Shown: positions 49,645 to 59,534, counted from the first letter of the stretch. The stretch is DNA of 64,000 nt from Pontibacter mucosus (GCF_003054055.1 NZ_QBKI01000003.1:310001-374000), one strand, 5' to 3'. Numbers and translations are program-made. The notes: generated by a model from the sequence alone, not told the origin.

Positions 49645-50778
49645 TTAGTAGAACAGGCGGATACCGAAGCTGATCACGTTGGTCTGCGGGCCGCGGTTGT
49701 CCTTGAACAGGTCGTTCATGTTATACTTGGCGAACAGATCCACGCCTCCGTAGCCAAGCACACCTTCCACGCCATACTGAAAATCACTCAGGTTAAAGCT
49801 GTCGCGGGTCTTGTCTTTCTCGGTTTTACCGTCTTCTTTATACTTTAACTTGGTGTGCGCGCCGAGGCGGTAGCCTACAAACGGACCTGCGCCAATCTTC
49901 AAGCCTTCTTTGCCATTGTTGCGCTTAAACTCCAGGGTAGCCATCAGCGGCAGGTTCACAGAGGAGTGCGTAAGTTTCGACTTTTCATAGCTGCGCTCCG
50001 GGTCCAGGGCGAAGAAGGTTGTTCTGTCAATTTCCTGTAGCACGATGTCATCCTCGAACATGTAGTTGTTGAAGGCAAACTCCAGGCCTGACACCAGGTG
50101 GAAAGGGCTCTTCTGGCCACCAATCTGCGACTTGAGGCGGAAGTTCAGGCTCACGTAGCGGGAGCCCCACGGCCGCAGGTCTGCCACATCGCTGCCCTGT
50201 TCGGTGAAGGTGTTGAAGCCAAGGTCCACGTCGAAGCCGGTGCGGGTAGCCTTATAGGTTTCCATTTTGTGCTCCTTGCGCAGGCTGTCGCGCTCGTGCC
50301 TGGACGGTACATCCACATTCACGCGGGTGTTGCCATCGTTTTCCTCCACATCCACTTTAATCTTGAAGTGCTTATTAACCACCACTTCGTGCGTTTCCTT
50401 GTGTGTTTTGCCGGTTTTCGGGTCCTGCTCCTGCACTGTGATGGTTACCTGCTCGCCCTGGCCGCCTTGCTGCTCCGATTTATTAAAGGTCACGGTCATT
50501 TCTCTGGACTCCTGGTTGGAGTTCTCCATCTGCTCCACGCGCTCCACATATTTGGTCAGTTCGCGCATCAGCGAGTCGAGACTGTAGTTCTGGAAAGCCT
50601 GCAGCTGCTGTATGTTTTCCAGGTGCAGTATCATGGTGGCGCCGTTTGCCATTTTCACTACGATGGTGTCCTGTTCTGCTGAGTTTAGCCTGTCTTTAAG
50701 GGTAGTGCCGCCTTTGGCAGACACACCGGTAGCGGCGGCCATGCAAATGGCCATTACGAGTAGTAGTATCCGTTTCAT
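49645..50778 (-). CDS. Outer-membrane beta-barrel protein (PorT-like) with acidic N-terminal domain
   Basis: 377 residues. A signal peptide ends VSAKG. The N-terminal half is hydrophilic and charged (ERVEQMENSNQESREMTVTF, QQGGQGEQVTITVQEQD, KVDVEENDGNTRVNVDV). The C-terminal half (about 185-377) alternates aromatic strands and ends TNVISFGIRLFY, with a terminal aromatic as in outer-membrane barrels; it resembles the PorT/OmpA-like 8-strand type. It is the last gene of a sigma factor / anti-sigma-like / barrel operon, suggesting envelope-stress control. The operon (49846-52332) is free of exact AAGTATA motifs, an unusually long gap. Confidence 0.82.
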   Translation of the reverse strand: MKRILLLVMAICMAAATGVSAKGGTTLKDRLNSAEQDTIVVKMANGATMILHLENIQQLQAFQNYSLDSLMRELTKYVERVEQMENSNQESREMTVTFNKSEQQGGQGEQVTITVQEQDPKTGKTHKETHEVVVNKHFKIKVDVEENDGNTRVNVDVPSRHERDSLRKEHKMETYKATRTGFDVDLGFNTFTEQGSDVADLRPWGSRYVSLNFRLKSQIGGQKSPFHLVSGLEFAFNNYMFEDDIVLQEIDRTTFFALDPERSYEKSKLTHSSVNLPLMATLEFKRNNGKEGLKIGAGPFVGYRLGAHTKLKYKEDGKTEKDKTRDSFNLSDFQYGVEGVLGYGGVDLFAKYNMNDLFKDNRGPQTNVISFGIRLFY

Positions 50779-50788
50779 GTTTTTGGAT

Positions 50789-51679
50789 TTAGAGGTTGAT
50801 CACTTTTGAGATTTTCTGTTTGCCGATCTGCGTTTCGAGCGCCACCCGGTCGGCCCGGATGCCCAGTTCTTCCAGCTCCACACCCTGGCCGGAGGCAAGG
50901 TTGCGCACCTGTTTAAAGATGTTCTTGGCCAGTGCCTTCTTGTCGCCGCGGCTTTCCTGTGTGCCTTCCACCGGCATTTCGGTCTGGGCGGCTACCGCGC
51001 GCTTGATGATGATCTCCACCGGCTCGGCATTCAGGTTGGCGTTAGTAACGCTGGCAGGCTGTGTTACAGGTGCCTCTGGGTTAATGTTTGCTGCGATGGC
51101 CGTCTGCACATCTGTCTTAGAAGCTTCCATTACCGGATCTTTGGTCTTGAGCTGCTCCGGAGTGGCTTTGGTCGTCACCTTAGCCATTGTTCCTTTGCTG
51201 GCAGGCTTCTTTGTTAGGGTAGATGCGGATGCTGGTTGGGTGGTTGCCTCGCTGGAAGAATTTTTTTCAGTTTCTGCCACTTTTTCCTTTGCGGGCTCCT
51301 GCTGGGCCATCATACCTTCAGCCGGATCGCTTTCTGGCACCGGAAGAAGTATGGGTTCTGCAGCTGGGTTGGTTTCCGGCAATTGGTTGTCATACTTGGT
51401 GATGGTGCCGCTGATTTCCGGCGTGCCGGTGTTGATGTTGTAGAACACCACGCCTACGGCCAGCAGGAGCGATAAGGTGGCTGCCACCGCGGAATATACC
51501 CACATGAAGCGCTGCTTGCCTTCCCTTTTCTGTTCCGCCTCGGGCGTCAGTATCACAAAGGGCTTTTCCTGGCCTTCCTCCATGCGCTCCTGCAGGCGGG
51601 CCCACAGGTCGGCCGGGGGCGTGGGAGAGGAGTTGCCGAGGCGCTCCTTAAATAATTTGTCTATCTCTTCTGGTTTCAT
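50789..51679 (-). CDS. Single-pass membrane protein, probable anti-sigma factor
   Basis: 296 residues. A short cytoplasmic N-terminus (KPEEIDKLFKERLGNSSPTP, then PADLWARLQERM) precedes one membrane helix (VYSAVAATLSLLLAVGVVFY, about 60-80). A long periplasmic Ala/Glu/Thr/Lys-rich region follows with no clear domain. The topology and its place 20 bases after an ECF sigma gene fit an anti-sigma factor, though no zinc-binding HxxxCxxC motif is present. It may sense envelope state through the disordered periplasmic part. The barrel gene follows after 10 bases. Confidence 0.78.
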   Translation of the reverse strand: MKPEEIDKLFKERLGNSSPTPPADLWARLQERMEEGQEKPFVILTPEAEQKREGKQRFMWVYSAVAATLSLLLAVGVVFYNINTGTPEISGTITKYDNQLPETNPAAEPILLPVPESDPAEGMMAQQEPAKEKVAETEKNSSSEATTQPASASTLTKKPASKGTMAKVTTKATPEQLKTKDPVMEASKTDVQTAIAANINPEAPVTQPASVTNANLNAEPVEIIIKRAVAAQTEMPVEGTQESRGDKKALAKNIFKQVRNLASGQGVELEELGIRADRVALETQIGKQKISKVINL

Positions 51680-51699
51680 GTCTTGTCCTCCTTCAATTT

Positions 51700-52230
51700 T
51701 CAGGCTACAGCCTCCTGCCCCTCCAGGCGGCGTTGCAGCATGGCGCGGGCCTTGCTCAACTGCGACTTGGAAGTGCCCTCGGTAATGGAGAGCATATCGG
51801 CTATTTCCTTGTGTGAGTATCCTTCTATGGCATACAGGTTAAAAACAGCCCTGTAACCGGCCGGCAAGGTCCGGAGCAGCTCCAGCAGTTCGCCCTCTGC
51901 CAGGTCATGGTCAGCACCGGTGGGGGTGGCTACCTGAATGTAGCTGTCCTCAATGGCCAGGTGCAGGGGCTCCTTCTTGCGCAGAAAGGCCAGCGACTCG
52001 TTTACCATGATGCGGCGTACCCAGCCCTCAAAACTTCCCTTGGCCTCAAAGCGGTCTATGTGCTGGTAGATCTTCATAAACCCGTTCAGCAGTGCTTCTT
52101 CGGCATCCATCTGATTTTTAAGGTAACGCAGGCACACGCCGTACATCTGCGAAGCAAAGCGCTCGTACAGGAGCTTCTGCGCCTTCCCGTCTGCCTGCTG
52201 GCATCCTGCTATCAGTTCTGCTTCTGTCAC
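51700..52230 (-). CDS. ECF RNA polymerase sigma factor
   Basis: 176 residues. Region 2: LLYERFASQMYGVCLRYLKN through DAEEALLNGFMKIYQHIDRF, with GWVRRIMVNESLAFLR. Region 4: LPAGYRAVFNLYAIEGYSHK, then EIADMLSITEGTSKSQLSKARAML, a clear helix-turn-helix. No region 1.1 or 3, as in ECF sigma factors. It is first in the leftward three-gene unit and probably autoregulated. No clear promoter was recognised upstream. Confidence 0.94.
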   Translation of the reverse strand: MTEAELIAGCQQADGKAQKLLYERFASQMYGVCLRYLKNQMDAEEALLNGFMKIYQHIDRFEAKGSFEGWVRRIMVNESLAFLRKKEPLHLAIEDSYIQVATPTGADHDLAEGELLELLRTLPAGYRAVFNLYAIEGYSHKEIADMLSITEGTSKSQLSKARAMLQRRLEGQEAVA

Positions 52231-52485
52231 GCCTGGTAAAAGTTTGGTCTATACGCCTGGTTTTTTTCTGCTCAGAGCATTCGTTGCTCTTTACCCTCTA
52301 GATGCACACCTGATGAAGGAGGTTGCCTGGGGAAGTATAAATTTTATTCTTTTTTTTTAACCACCCAAGATGCCTACTATAAATAGTTGAACATCAACTA
52401 TAAAAAATTGAACGCAGTGTTTAGAATATGTCTGAATGAAGTATAAAGTATGGATATGTGGGATGTGCGTTGTAACTTTACATGT

Positions 52486-52809
52486 ATGAGGATTGCCACC
52501 ATTTTCATGTCGCTGCTGTTGCTGGGTATGTCCTGGTTGCCTTGTACCGATATGGTGCCGGACCAGCATGAGCACGCGCACCAGGTGGTGGACCCAACCC
52601 AGACGACTGGGGAAAGCCCCTTTCACGAGGACACCTGCCCGGTGTTCTGCTCCTGCGGCTGCTGCGCCACGCTGATCGTCACCAACGATTTCACCCCGCC
52701 GGTTTTCAGGTTTTTTGTAGCGCCGCAGAGCCAGCCTGTGCAACTGCAGGAGCAACAGGTAAAGAATGTTGCCTTTGTGTGGTGGCACCCGCCACGGCTT
52801 CTGGTTTAA
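52486..52809 (+). CDS. Small exported Cys/His-rich protein before the metal pump (DUF6660-like)
   Basis: 107 residues from the ATG at 52486; the frame is open to 52450, but the signal peptide MRIATIFMSLLLLGMSWLPC begins here. The mature part has His clusters (DQHEHAHQ) and a dense Cys segment (DTCPVFCSCGCCAT), good for binding Cu, Zn or similar soft metals. Comparable small proteins precede CusA/CzcA-type pump genes in Bacteroidota. The pump gene starts 114 bases downstream in the same direction. Role as periplasmic metal chaperone or sensor is inference. Confidence 0.75.
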   Translation: MRIATIFMSLLLLGMSWLPCTDMVPDQHEHAHQVVDPTQTTGESPFHEDTCPVFCSCGCCATLIVTNDFTPPVFRFFVAPQSQPVQLQEQQVKNVAFVWWHPPRLLV

Positions 52810-52923
52810 TTCATCTCCTTTTCCGGCCAAGTATAAACCTGCTTTATACGTTGTGCCTGCCGCCTGTTGCGGCTGGCTTATACCTTGCGCCGGTCTTTTA
52901 CATTTCGAATTAAACTATACCTC

Positions 52924-55900
52924 ATGTTTCAGAAGATAATTAGTTTCTCCATCCATAACAAACTGGTGGTGGGGCTGATGGTGCTGGTGTTGGTAGTGGT
53001 GGGTATCTACAACCTCACCAAACTGCCCGTAGACGCCGTTCCCGACATCACCAATAACCAGGTGCAGGTGGTTACCTCTTCGCCTACACTGGCTGCTCAG
53101 GAAGTGGAGCGCTTTATTACCACCCCCATTGAAATAGCCCTGGCCAACACCCCCGACGTAATCGAAATGCGCTCGGTGTCGCGCTTTGGCCTCTCTGTAA
53201 TTACCGTTGTCTTTGATGACGACGTGGACATTTACCTGGCCCGCCAGCTCATTAAAGAGCGCCTCGATATGGCCGTGGAAGAGATTCCGCCGGGGGTGGG
53301 CAAGCCGGAAATGGCTCCGGTTAGTACGGGCCTGGGCGAGATTTACCAGTACACCATCCACCAGAAACCCGATAGCCCGAAAGAATATACCCCGATGGAA
53401 CTGCGCACCATCCAGGATTGGATAGTGCGGCGCCAGTTGCTGAGCACGCCCGGTGTGGCCGACGTGAGCAGCTTCGGTGGCTTTATGAAAGAGTATGAAG
53501 TGGCCCTGAACCCCGACCGCCTGCGCAGCTTTAACCTGACGGTGCCGGACGTGCTGGAAGCCATCGGTACCAACAACGAAAACACCGGCGCCGCCTACAT
53601 CGAGAAAAACAACAGCGCCTTCTTTATCCGTGGCCTGGGCATGGTGAACGAGCTCGAGGACATTGGGCAGATTGTGATAAACAACCGTAACGGCGTGCCG
53701 GTGCTGGTAAACGATGTGGCGGAAGTAAAGTATGGCCACCCGGTGCGCTACGGCGCCCTTACCCGCAACAATGAGGGGGAAGTAGTGGGTGGCATTGTGC
53801 TCATGTACAAGGACGCTAACTCCTCGCAGGTAATAAAGGACGTGCAGCAGCGCGTGGCGGAGATACAGAACTCCCTGCCGGAGGGACTTGTGATTGACGC
53901 CTACCTGGACCGTAGCGAATTGGTGGAGCGGGCCGTGAACACGGTCACCAAAAACCTAATTGAGGGCGGTCTGATTGTGGTATTCGTACTGGTGCTGCTG
54001 CTCGGTAACCTGCGGGCCGGTCTGGTGGTAGCCTCGGTTATTCCGCTGTCCATGCTGTTTGCCATTACCATGATGAATTTGTTCGGGGTGTCGGGCAACC
54101 TGATGAGCCTGGGCGCTATCGACTTTGGCCTGATCGTGGACGGTTCGGTAATCATCGTGGAATCGGTGCTGCACTTTATCGTCAGCAAGAACGCCAACCT
54201 GCCGCTCCGAAGGCTCACCCAGAAAGAGATGGACCTGGAAGTGGAAAGCGCTGCCTCCAAGATCATGAACTCCGCGGCTTTCGGCATGCTCATCATCCTC
54301 ATAGTTTACCTGCCCATTATGGCGCTGGTAGGCATCGAAGGAAAAATGTTTAAACCAATGGCCCAGACGGTGAGCTTTGCCATCCTGGGTGCTTTCATAC
54401 TTTCGCTGACCTACGTGCCGATGATATCGACGCTGGCCCTGAGCAAAAAGACAAAGCACAAGCGCAACATTTCCGACCGCATCATGGAGAAGATCATGGC
54501 TGCCTACCAGCCGGTTATCCGTTTTGCGCTGCGCAGCAAGGCCCTTATACTTGGCACTGCCGTTGGCTTGCTGGCCGTTAGTTTGGTGGTGTTTAGCCGC
54601 ATGGGCGGGGAGTTTATTCCGCAACTCGACGAAGGCGACTTTGCCATGGACCTGCGTCTGGTGCCCGGCGCATCGCTGGAGCAGACGATTCAAACCACTC
54701 TAAAAGTCAGCGAGATACTGCAGGAAAACTTCCCGGAGGTAAAGGAGGTGATCGGTAAGATTGGTACAGCCGAAATCCCAACCGACCCGATGCCCATAGA
54801 AGCTGCCGACGTGATGATCCTGCTCAAGGACCGCGACGAGTGGACGAGCGCCAGCACCCGCGAGGAACTGGCGGCCAAGATGGACTCGGCGCTGCAGGTG
54901 ATTCCGGGCGTAAACTATGGCTTCCAGCAGCCGATACAGCTGCGCTTTAACGAGCTGATTACGGGTGCCCGCCAGGATGTGGCCGTGAAGATCTACGGTG
55001 AGGACCTGGACAAATTAAGCGAACTGGCCGCCGAAGCCGAGCGCCTTATCCGTCCGGTGCGTGGGGCGCAGGATATGTTTGTGGAAGAAGTGACTGGCCT
55101 GCCGCAGATTGTGGTGGACCTGAAGCGTGAAAAACTGGCACAGTATGGCCTGCACGTGCAGGACGTGAACCGCGTGCTGCGCACCGCTTTTGCCGGAGAG
55201 GCTGCCGGTTCGGTTTACGAAGGCGACCGCCGCTTTGACGTGGTAGTGCGCCTGCAGCAGGATTACCGGCAGAACCTCAACGATATTGAGGACCTGTTTG
55301 TGCCGCTACCGAATGGCGGGCAGGTGCCGCTGCTGCAGGTAGCCGACATCCGCTACGAGAACGGCCCGATGCAGATTTCCCGCGAAGAAGGACAGCGCCG
55401 TATTGTGGTTGGTTTCAACGTCCGTGACCGCGATGTGGAATCGATAGTGGAAGAGGTAAGGCTGAAACTGGAGCAGGAGCTGAAGCTGCCGGCCGGTTAC
55501 TACATAACTTACGGTGGTCAGTTTGAGAACCTGATCAATGCCAAGCAGCGCCTACAGATAGCCGTGCCAGCTGCACTGCTCCTCATCCTGGTGCTGCTAT
55601 ACTTTACCTTCCACTCGGTGAAGCAAAGCCTGCTGATTTTTACGGCTATTCCGTTGGCAGCCATTGGAGGCATCTTTGCGCTCTGGCTCCGCGACATGCC
55701 ATTCAGTATCTCGGCAGGAGTAGGCTTTATCGCCCTCTTTGGGGTGGCTGTACTCAACGGCATTGTGCTCATCGGCTACCTGAACCAGCTCAAAAAGGAA
55801 GGCTGGGACAATGTGTATGACCGGGTGATAGAGGGCACGACGGTGCGCCTGCGTCCGGTGCTGATGACGGCGTCGGTGGCGGCACTGGGCTTCCTGCCGA

Positions 55901-57309
55901 TGGCCCTTTCCACCTCTGCAGGTGCGGAGGTACAGAAGCCGCTGGCCACCGTGGTGATTGGCGGCCTGGTAACCTCTACACTTCTAACGCTGGTGGTGCT
56001 GCCGGTGCTGTATTACATCTTTACATCCCGAGAAGAGAGAAAACTGAAGCCGGTGAAAGTGCACCCGGTGGTGGCGCTGTTGCTAGGCGTTGGTTTATAC
56101 TTTGGAAGCACCTTTACAGTGCAGGCACAGCAGGCGCCACAGCAACTGGACCTGCAGGGGGCGCTGCAGTATGCCCGCGAAAATAACCCGACGCTGCAGG
56201 CCGCCCAATTGCAGACAGCCCAGCAAAAGGCGCTGAAAGGCGCGGCGTTTGATCTGCCCAAAACCAATCTGAACTACAAGCGCGGCCAGATCAGCACAGC
56301 TGAAAGAGATGAAGAAATTACCATCTCTCAGCAGTTCGCCTTCCCGACTGTTTACGGGCGGCAGGCAAAGCTGACGGATGCTCATGCAAGTCAGGCAGAA
56401 GTACGGCAACGGATTACGGAGCGACAGGTGCTGCGTGATGTGAAACTGGCATTCGAGCAGTGGCAGAACGTCCAGAGCAGAACACAGCTTTTACAGGCCC
56501 AGGATTCCCTCTTTGCCAATTTTGAGCGTGCCGCCCGGGTACGCGAGAAAGCCGGCGAGACAGGGGCCCTGGAACGAGCCACCGCTGAAGCCAGAAGGCT
56601 TGGGCTGCAGGCCGAACTGGCGCAGGCCAATGCCGACGCCAGGATAGCGGAGAACAGGCTGGTGCAGCTGCTTCATGCCCCTAAAGGTGCGGTGCAGTTT
56701 GTCGTTACGCCGCAGCAAAAACATAGCTCTGTGGTGTTAGCCGACACAGCCGCCGCGCAAGTATGGCTGCAACTGCTGCAAAGCGAAGTACAGGTGGCCA
56801 AGCAACAGACGAAACTGGAGAAAGCCCGCCTGCTACCGGATTTCAGCATCGGCTATTTCAACCAGACCTTTATCGGCGAGAGTCCCGCGCGTGACCCTGG
56901 TTTGGTATATGGCAATTCTGACCGTTTTACGGGCGTGGAAGCAGGCATTTCGGTGCCGTTGTGGTTTGGTGCGCAGAAGTCCAAAATCAGCGCTGCCCGC
57001 CTGAACGAGCAGGCCGTGCAGAAACAGGCCGACGCCCAGGAAAAGCAACTGGAGACCGACCTGCAGAACGCCTTGCAGGAGCTACAAAAGCAAGCGCAGC
57101 AACTACAGTACTACGAGCAGGGAGCACTGCAACAGGCAAACCAACTGGAAAAGGCGGCCAACCTGAGCTTCAGGCTCGGGGAAGTGGACTACGTGGAGTT
57201 TGTGCAAGCCATGGATCAAGCCTATACCTTGCGACTGCAATACCTGAACGCGCTGCTGCACTATAACCAGAGCATCATTAACCTACAGTTTTTAACCGGA
57301 GAAGAATAA
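52924..57309 (+). CDS. CusA/CzcA heavy-metal RND pump fused to a TolC-like domain
   Basis: 1461 residues from ATG 52924 (MFQKIISFSIHNKLVVG matches family N-termini; the frame is open upstream to 52867). Residues 1-1040 are a heavy-metal-efflux RND pump with the TM4 motif DFGLIVDGSVIIVES (Asp400 on), a single-Asp pattern distinct from the drug pump at 2433. After TSREERKLKPVKVH comes a hydrophobic stretch (VVALLLGVGLYFGSTF) and VQAQQ, then about 390 residues of TolC-family protein opening LDLQGALQYARENNPTLQAA. Export of monovalent or divalent metal ions is expected. The adaptor gene follows 1 base after the stop. Confidence 0.93.
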   Translation: MFQKIISFSIHNKLVVGLMVLVLVVVGIYNLTKLPVDAVPDITNNQVQVVTSSPTLAAQEVERFITTPIEIALANTPDVIEMRSVSRFGLSVITVVFDDDVDIYLARQLIKERLDMAVEEIPPGVGKPEMAPVSTGLGEIYQYTIHQKPDSPKEYTPMELRTIQDWIVRRQLLSTPGVADVSSFGGFMKEYEVALNPDRLRSFNLTVPDVLEAIGTNNENTGAAYIEKNNSAFFIRGLGMVNELEDIGQIVINNRNGVPVLVNDVAEVKYGHPVRYGALTRNNEGEVVGGIVLMYKDANSSQVIKDVQQRVAEIQNSLPEGLVIDAYLDRSELVERAVNTVTKNLIEGGLIVVFVLVLLLGNLRAGLVVASVIPLSMLFAITMMNLFGVSGNLMSLGAIDFGLIVDGSVIIVESVLHFIVSKNANLPLRRLTQKEMDLEVESAASKIMNSAAFGMLIILIVYLPIMALVGIEGKMFKPMAQTVSFAILGAFILSLTYVPMISTLALSKKTKHKRNISDRIMEKIMAAYQPVIRFALRSKALILGTAVGLLAVSLVVFSRMGGEFIPQLDEGDFAMDLRLVPGASLEQTIQTTLKVSEILQENFPEVKEVIGKIGTAEIPTDPMPIEAADVMILLKDRDEWTSASTREELAAKMDSALQVIPGVNYGFQQPIQLRFNELITGARQDVAVKIYGEDLDKLSELAAEAERLIRPVRGAQDMFVEEVTGLPQIVVDLKREKLAQYGLHVQDVNRVLRTAFAGEAAGSVYEGDRRFDVVVRLQQDYRQNLNDIEDLFVPLPNGGQVPLLQVADIRYENGPMQISREEGQRRIVVGFNVRDRDVESIVEEVRLKLEQELKLPAGYYITYGGQFENLINAKQRLQIAVPAALLLILVLLYFTFHSVKQSLLIFTAIPLAAIGGIFALWLRDMPFSISAGVGFIALFGVAVLNGIVLIGYLNQLKKEGWDNVYDRVIEGTTVRLRPVLMTASVAALGFLPMALSTSAGAEVQKPLATVVIGGLVTSTLLTLVVLPVLYYIFTSREERKLKPVKVHPVVALLLGVGLYFGSTFTVQAQQAPQQLDLQGALQYARENNPTLQAAQLQTAQQKALKGAAFDLPKTNLNYKRGQISTAERDEEITISQQFAFPTVYGRQAKLTDAHASQAEVRQRITERQVLRDVKLAFEQWQNVQSRTQLLQAQDSLFANFERAARVREKAGETGALERATAEARRLGLQAELAQANADARIAENRLVQLLHAPKGAVQFVVTPQQKHSSVVLADTAAAQVWLQLLQSEVQVAKQQTKLEKARLLPDFSIGYFNQTFIGESPARDPGLVYGNSDRFTGVEAGISVPLWFGAQKSKISAARLNEQAVQKQADAQEKQLETDLQNALQELQKQAQQLQYYEQGALQQANQLEKAANLSFRLGEVDYVEFVQAMDQAYTLRLQYLNALLHYNQSIINLQFLTGEE

Positions 57310-57310
57310 C

Positions 57311-58486
57311 ATGACACGATATATTGTACCGGCTGCCCTTGCCGCTATACTTTTAACGACAGGCTGCTCATCAGAGCAAGGTGAGCCTGCCACCCAAACA
57401 GAAGCTACAGAAGCAGCACCTGCCCCTGTAGCAGCTCCAGACATGGTGAATTTCTCGAAAGAGATGCAGCAGGTAAGCAAACTGGAGATTGGCCCATTGC
57501 AGGAGCGAAACCTGTCCTCCAGGGTGCCTGCCAAAGGACAGCTCTCGCTACCGCCGCAGGGCATGGCCAGCGTGAGTCCGCTGGTAGGCGGCATGGTGCG
57601 CAGCATCCATGTCATTGAAGGGGATTATGTGCAGAAAGGCAAAGTGCTGGCGACCATCGAGAACCCGGACCTGCTTAACATGCAGGAGTCCTACCTGTCT
57701 ACGCACAGCCAGCTAAGTATGGCCCGGCAGGAGCTGGAGCGGCAGCAAATGCTGGCCGACGAGCAGGTGGGTGCCCTGAAGCGCTACCAGCAGGCGGGTG
57801 CTGAGGTGAAGGTACTGCAGGCAAAGCTCAACTCCCTGAGAGAGCAGCTGCAAACACTGGGCATCTCCCTGAAAAGCGTGGAGAATGGCCGCATTACCCG
57901 TACCCTGAACCTGACAGCGCCTATCTCAGGCTATGTGCAGACGGTGAGGGCAAACCTGGGCAGCTATGCTGAACCGAACCAGCCTATCCTGCAGATCATC
58001 GACGACAGCCATTTGCACCTGGACCTGAATGTGTTTGAGAAAGACTTCGCGAAGCTGGAAAAGGGCCAGCGGGTGGTTTTCACTCTGCCAAACGTTTCTA
58101 ATCAGGAAGTAGAGGCCGAGGTCTTCGCTATCGGGAAATCCTTTGAGGGAGAGACGCGCGCCGTGCCGGTGCACGCCGAAATCAAGAACAACAAAAACAA
58201 GGGCCTGCTGCCGGGCATGTACATCAACGGGTTTATCCTGACTGGCAAACACCAGGCGCTCTCAGTACCGGAGGAAGCCATTGTGCTGTATCAAAGCAAA
58301 CCGTACATCTTCCAGCAGGTGGAGGAGGCTACCTTTAAAATGATACCGGTAGAGACTGGCGTAACAGAAAGCGGTTTTACGGAGGTAAAGTTGCTCGGCG
58401 AACTGCCCAAAGACGCCCAGGTGGTGCAGAAAGGCGCTTCGTTTATACTTTCCGAGAAGCTCAAGTTTGAGGTGCCGGAAGAGTAA
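57311..58486 (+). CDS. CusB-like periplasmic adaptor of the heavy-metal pump
   Basis: 391 residues. Lipoprotein signal with Cys19 in LLTTGC, then a Thr/Ala/Glu linker. The adaptor fold follows: SVSPLVGGMVRSIHVIEGDY and VQKGKVLATIENPDLL as the lipoyl half-motif, an alpha-hairpin (about 115-190), LTAPISGYVQTVRANLGSY, a beta-barrel and a membrane-proximal domain. It joins pump and outer-membrane channel. Gene spacing of one base from the pump gene indicates one transcript. A terminator follows at 58515. Confidence 0.93.
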   Translation: MTRYIVPAALAAILLTTGCSSEQGEPATQTEATEAAPAPVAAPDMVNFSKEMQQVSKLEIGPLQERNLSSRVPAKGQLSLPPQGMASVSPLVGGMVRSIHVIEGDYVQKGKVLATIENPDLLNMQESYLSTHSQLSMARQELERQQMLADEQVGALKRYQQAGAEVKVLQAKLNSLREQLQTLGISLKSVENGRITRTLNLTAPISGYVQTVRANLGSYAEPNQPILQIIDDSHLHLDLNVFEKDFAKLEKGQRVVFTLPNVSNQEVEAEVFAIGKSFEGETRAVPVHAEIKNNKNKGLLPGMYINGFILTGKHQALSVPEEAIVLYQSKPYIFQQVEEATFKMIPVETGVTESGFTEVKLLGELPKDAQVVQKGASFILSEKLKFEVPEE

Positions 58487-58514
58487 CCAGCAAGTATAAA
58501 ACCCTGAAAAAGCA

Positions 58515-58553
58515 GAAACGGCTCCCGAATATATCAGGAGCCGTTTCTTTTTT
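58515..58553 (+). terminator. Terminator of the heavy-metal efflux operon
   Basis: Perfect 11-bp stem GAAACGGCTCC (58515-58525) and GGAGCCGTTTC (58537-58547), then TTTTTTCT. An AAGTATA motif precedes it (58492). Confidence 0.92.
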
Positions 58554-58655
58554 CTGAAAATAAATTTTCAACTTTTAGCCATACATAATAACGGAAGTGG
58601 GTATGTAAGGTTACAATACGGCTAAAAATTTCTTAAATATTTTTTAAGAACTGAT

Positions 58656-59390
58656 TTATACTTCAGAGGCGGTTGCCTGTTCCTGAAGCATTGGCCCCAG
58701 TACAGCCCATACATTTTTTGCCAGTATATGCTGGCCTTCTGCCGTAGGGTGGATGCCGTCTTCCTGATTCAGGTCAGCCACGCCGCCCACACCTTCCAGC
58801 AGGAAAGGCACCAGCGCTACATTTTCTTCCTCGGCAATGCGGGTAAATACCTGCCGGAATTCCTCCGTATACTTTTGCCCCATGCTGGGCGGCATCTGCA
58901 TGCCCGTCAGCACTACCTGCACATCCGGGTTGTTGGCGCGTACTTTCTCAATGATGGCTTTCAGGTTAGCGTACGTCTCGTCAGTAGAGATGCCGCGCAG
59001 GCCATCATTGGCGCCCAATTCGAGCACAAACACGTCCACCTGTTGTTTTTTCAGGAGCCAGTCGATGCGGCTCTTGCCACCGGCTGTGGTTTCGCCACTT
59101 AGGCCGGCGTTTACGGCCTTGTAGGGCAGGCCCAGCGAGTCAATTTTCTGCTGGATAAGGGCCGGGAAGGCTTCTTCCGTACCCTCCAACCCATAGCCTG
59201 CAGTCAGGCTGTTGCCAAAGAAAAGGATGGTTTTTGTTTCGGTGGCGGTAGTTGCTTTTTGCTTGCTGCCGGACGTGGTGCCAGTGGTTTGCTCATTTAC
59301 GGTTTGGTCTGATGTCTGGGCATCGCCGCAACCGTAGAGGACGGTGATGGCGGCCATGCCGAATGCTATTATTTTATTCCTTATCGTCAT
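58656..59390 (-). CDS. SGNH-hydrolase arylesterase/lysophospholipase, TesA-like lipoprotein
   Basis: 244 residues. Lipobox LYGC (Cys21) and a Thr/Gln linker precede the SGNH core: block I FFGNSLTAGYGL (Ser nucleophile), block II Gly in NAGLSGETTAGG, block III LGANDGLRG (Asn), block V DGIHPTAEG (Asp and His). This matches TesA (thioesterase I / lysophospholipase L1) in length and block spacing. Divergent from the YbbA-YbbP-like ABC pair, as tesA is in E. coli. Confidence 0.92.
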   Translation of the reverse strand: MTIRNKIIAFGMAAITVLYGCGDAQTSDQTVNEQTTGTTSGSKQKATTATETKTILFFGNSLTAGYGLEGTEEAFPALIQQKIDSLGLPYKAVNAGLSGETTAGGKSRIDWLLKKQQVDVFVLELGANDGLRGISTDETYANLKAIIEKVRANNPDVQVVLTGMQMPPSMGQKYTEEFRQVFTRIAEEENVALVPFLLEGVGGVADLNQEDGIHPTAEGQHILAKNVWAVLGPMLQEQATASEV

Positions 59391-59534
59391 CGGGTAAAAT
59401 TTTTCTAAATTTATACTTTGCCAAAGGCTAAACCTATAACGTAGGCAAAGAGTTATTTTGTTCGGGAAGGAAAAGACAGCACTAATCGAAGTGGTTTTCC
59501 TTTTTTATCGTCCATTAAAAGCTTATAAAAATCT

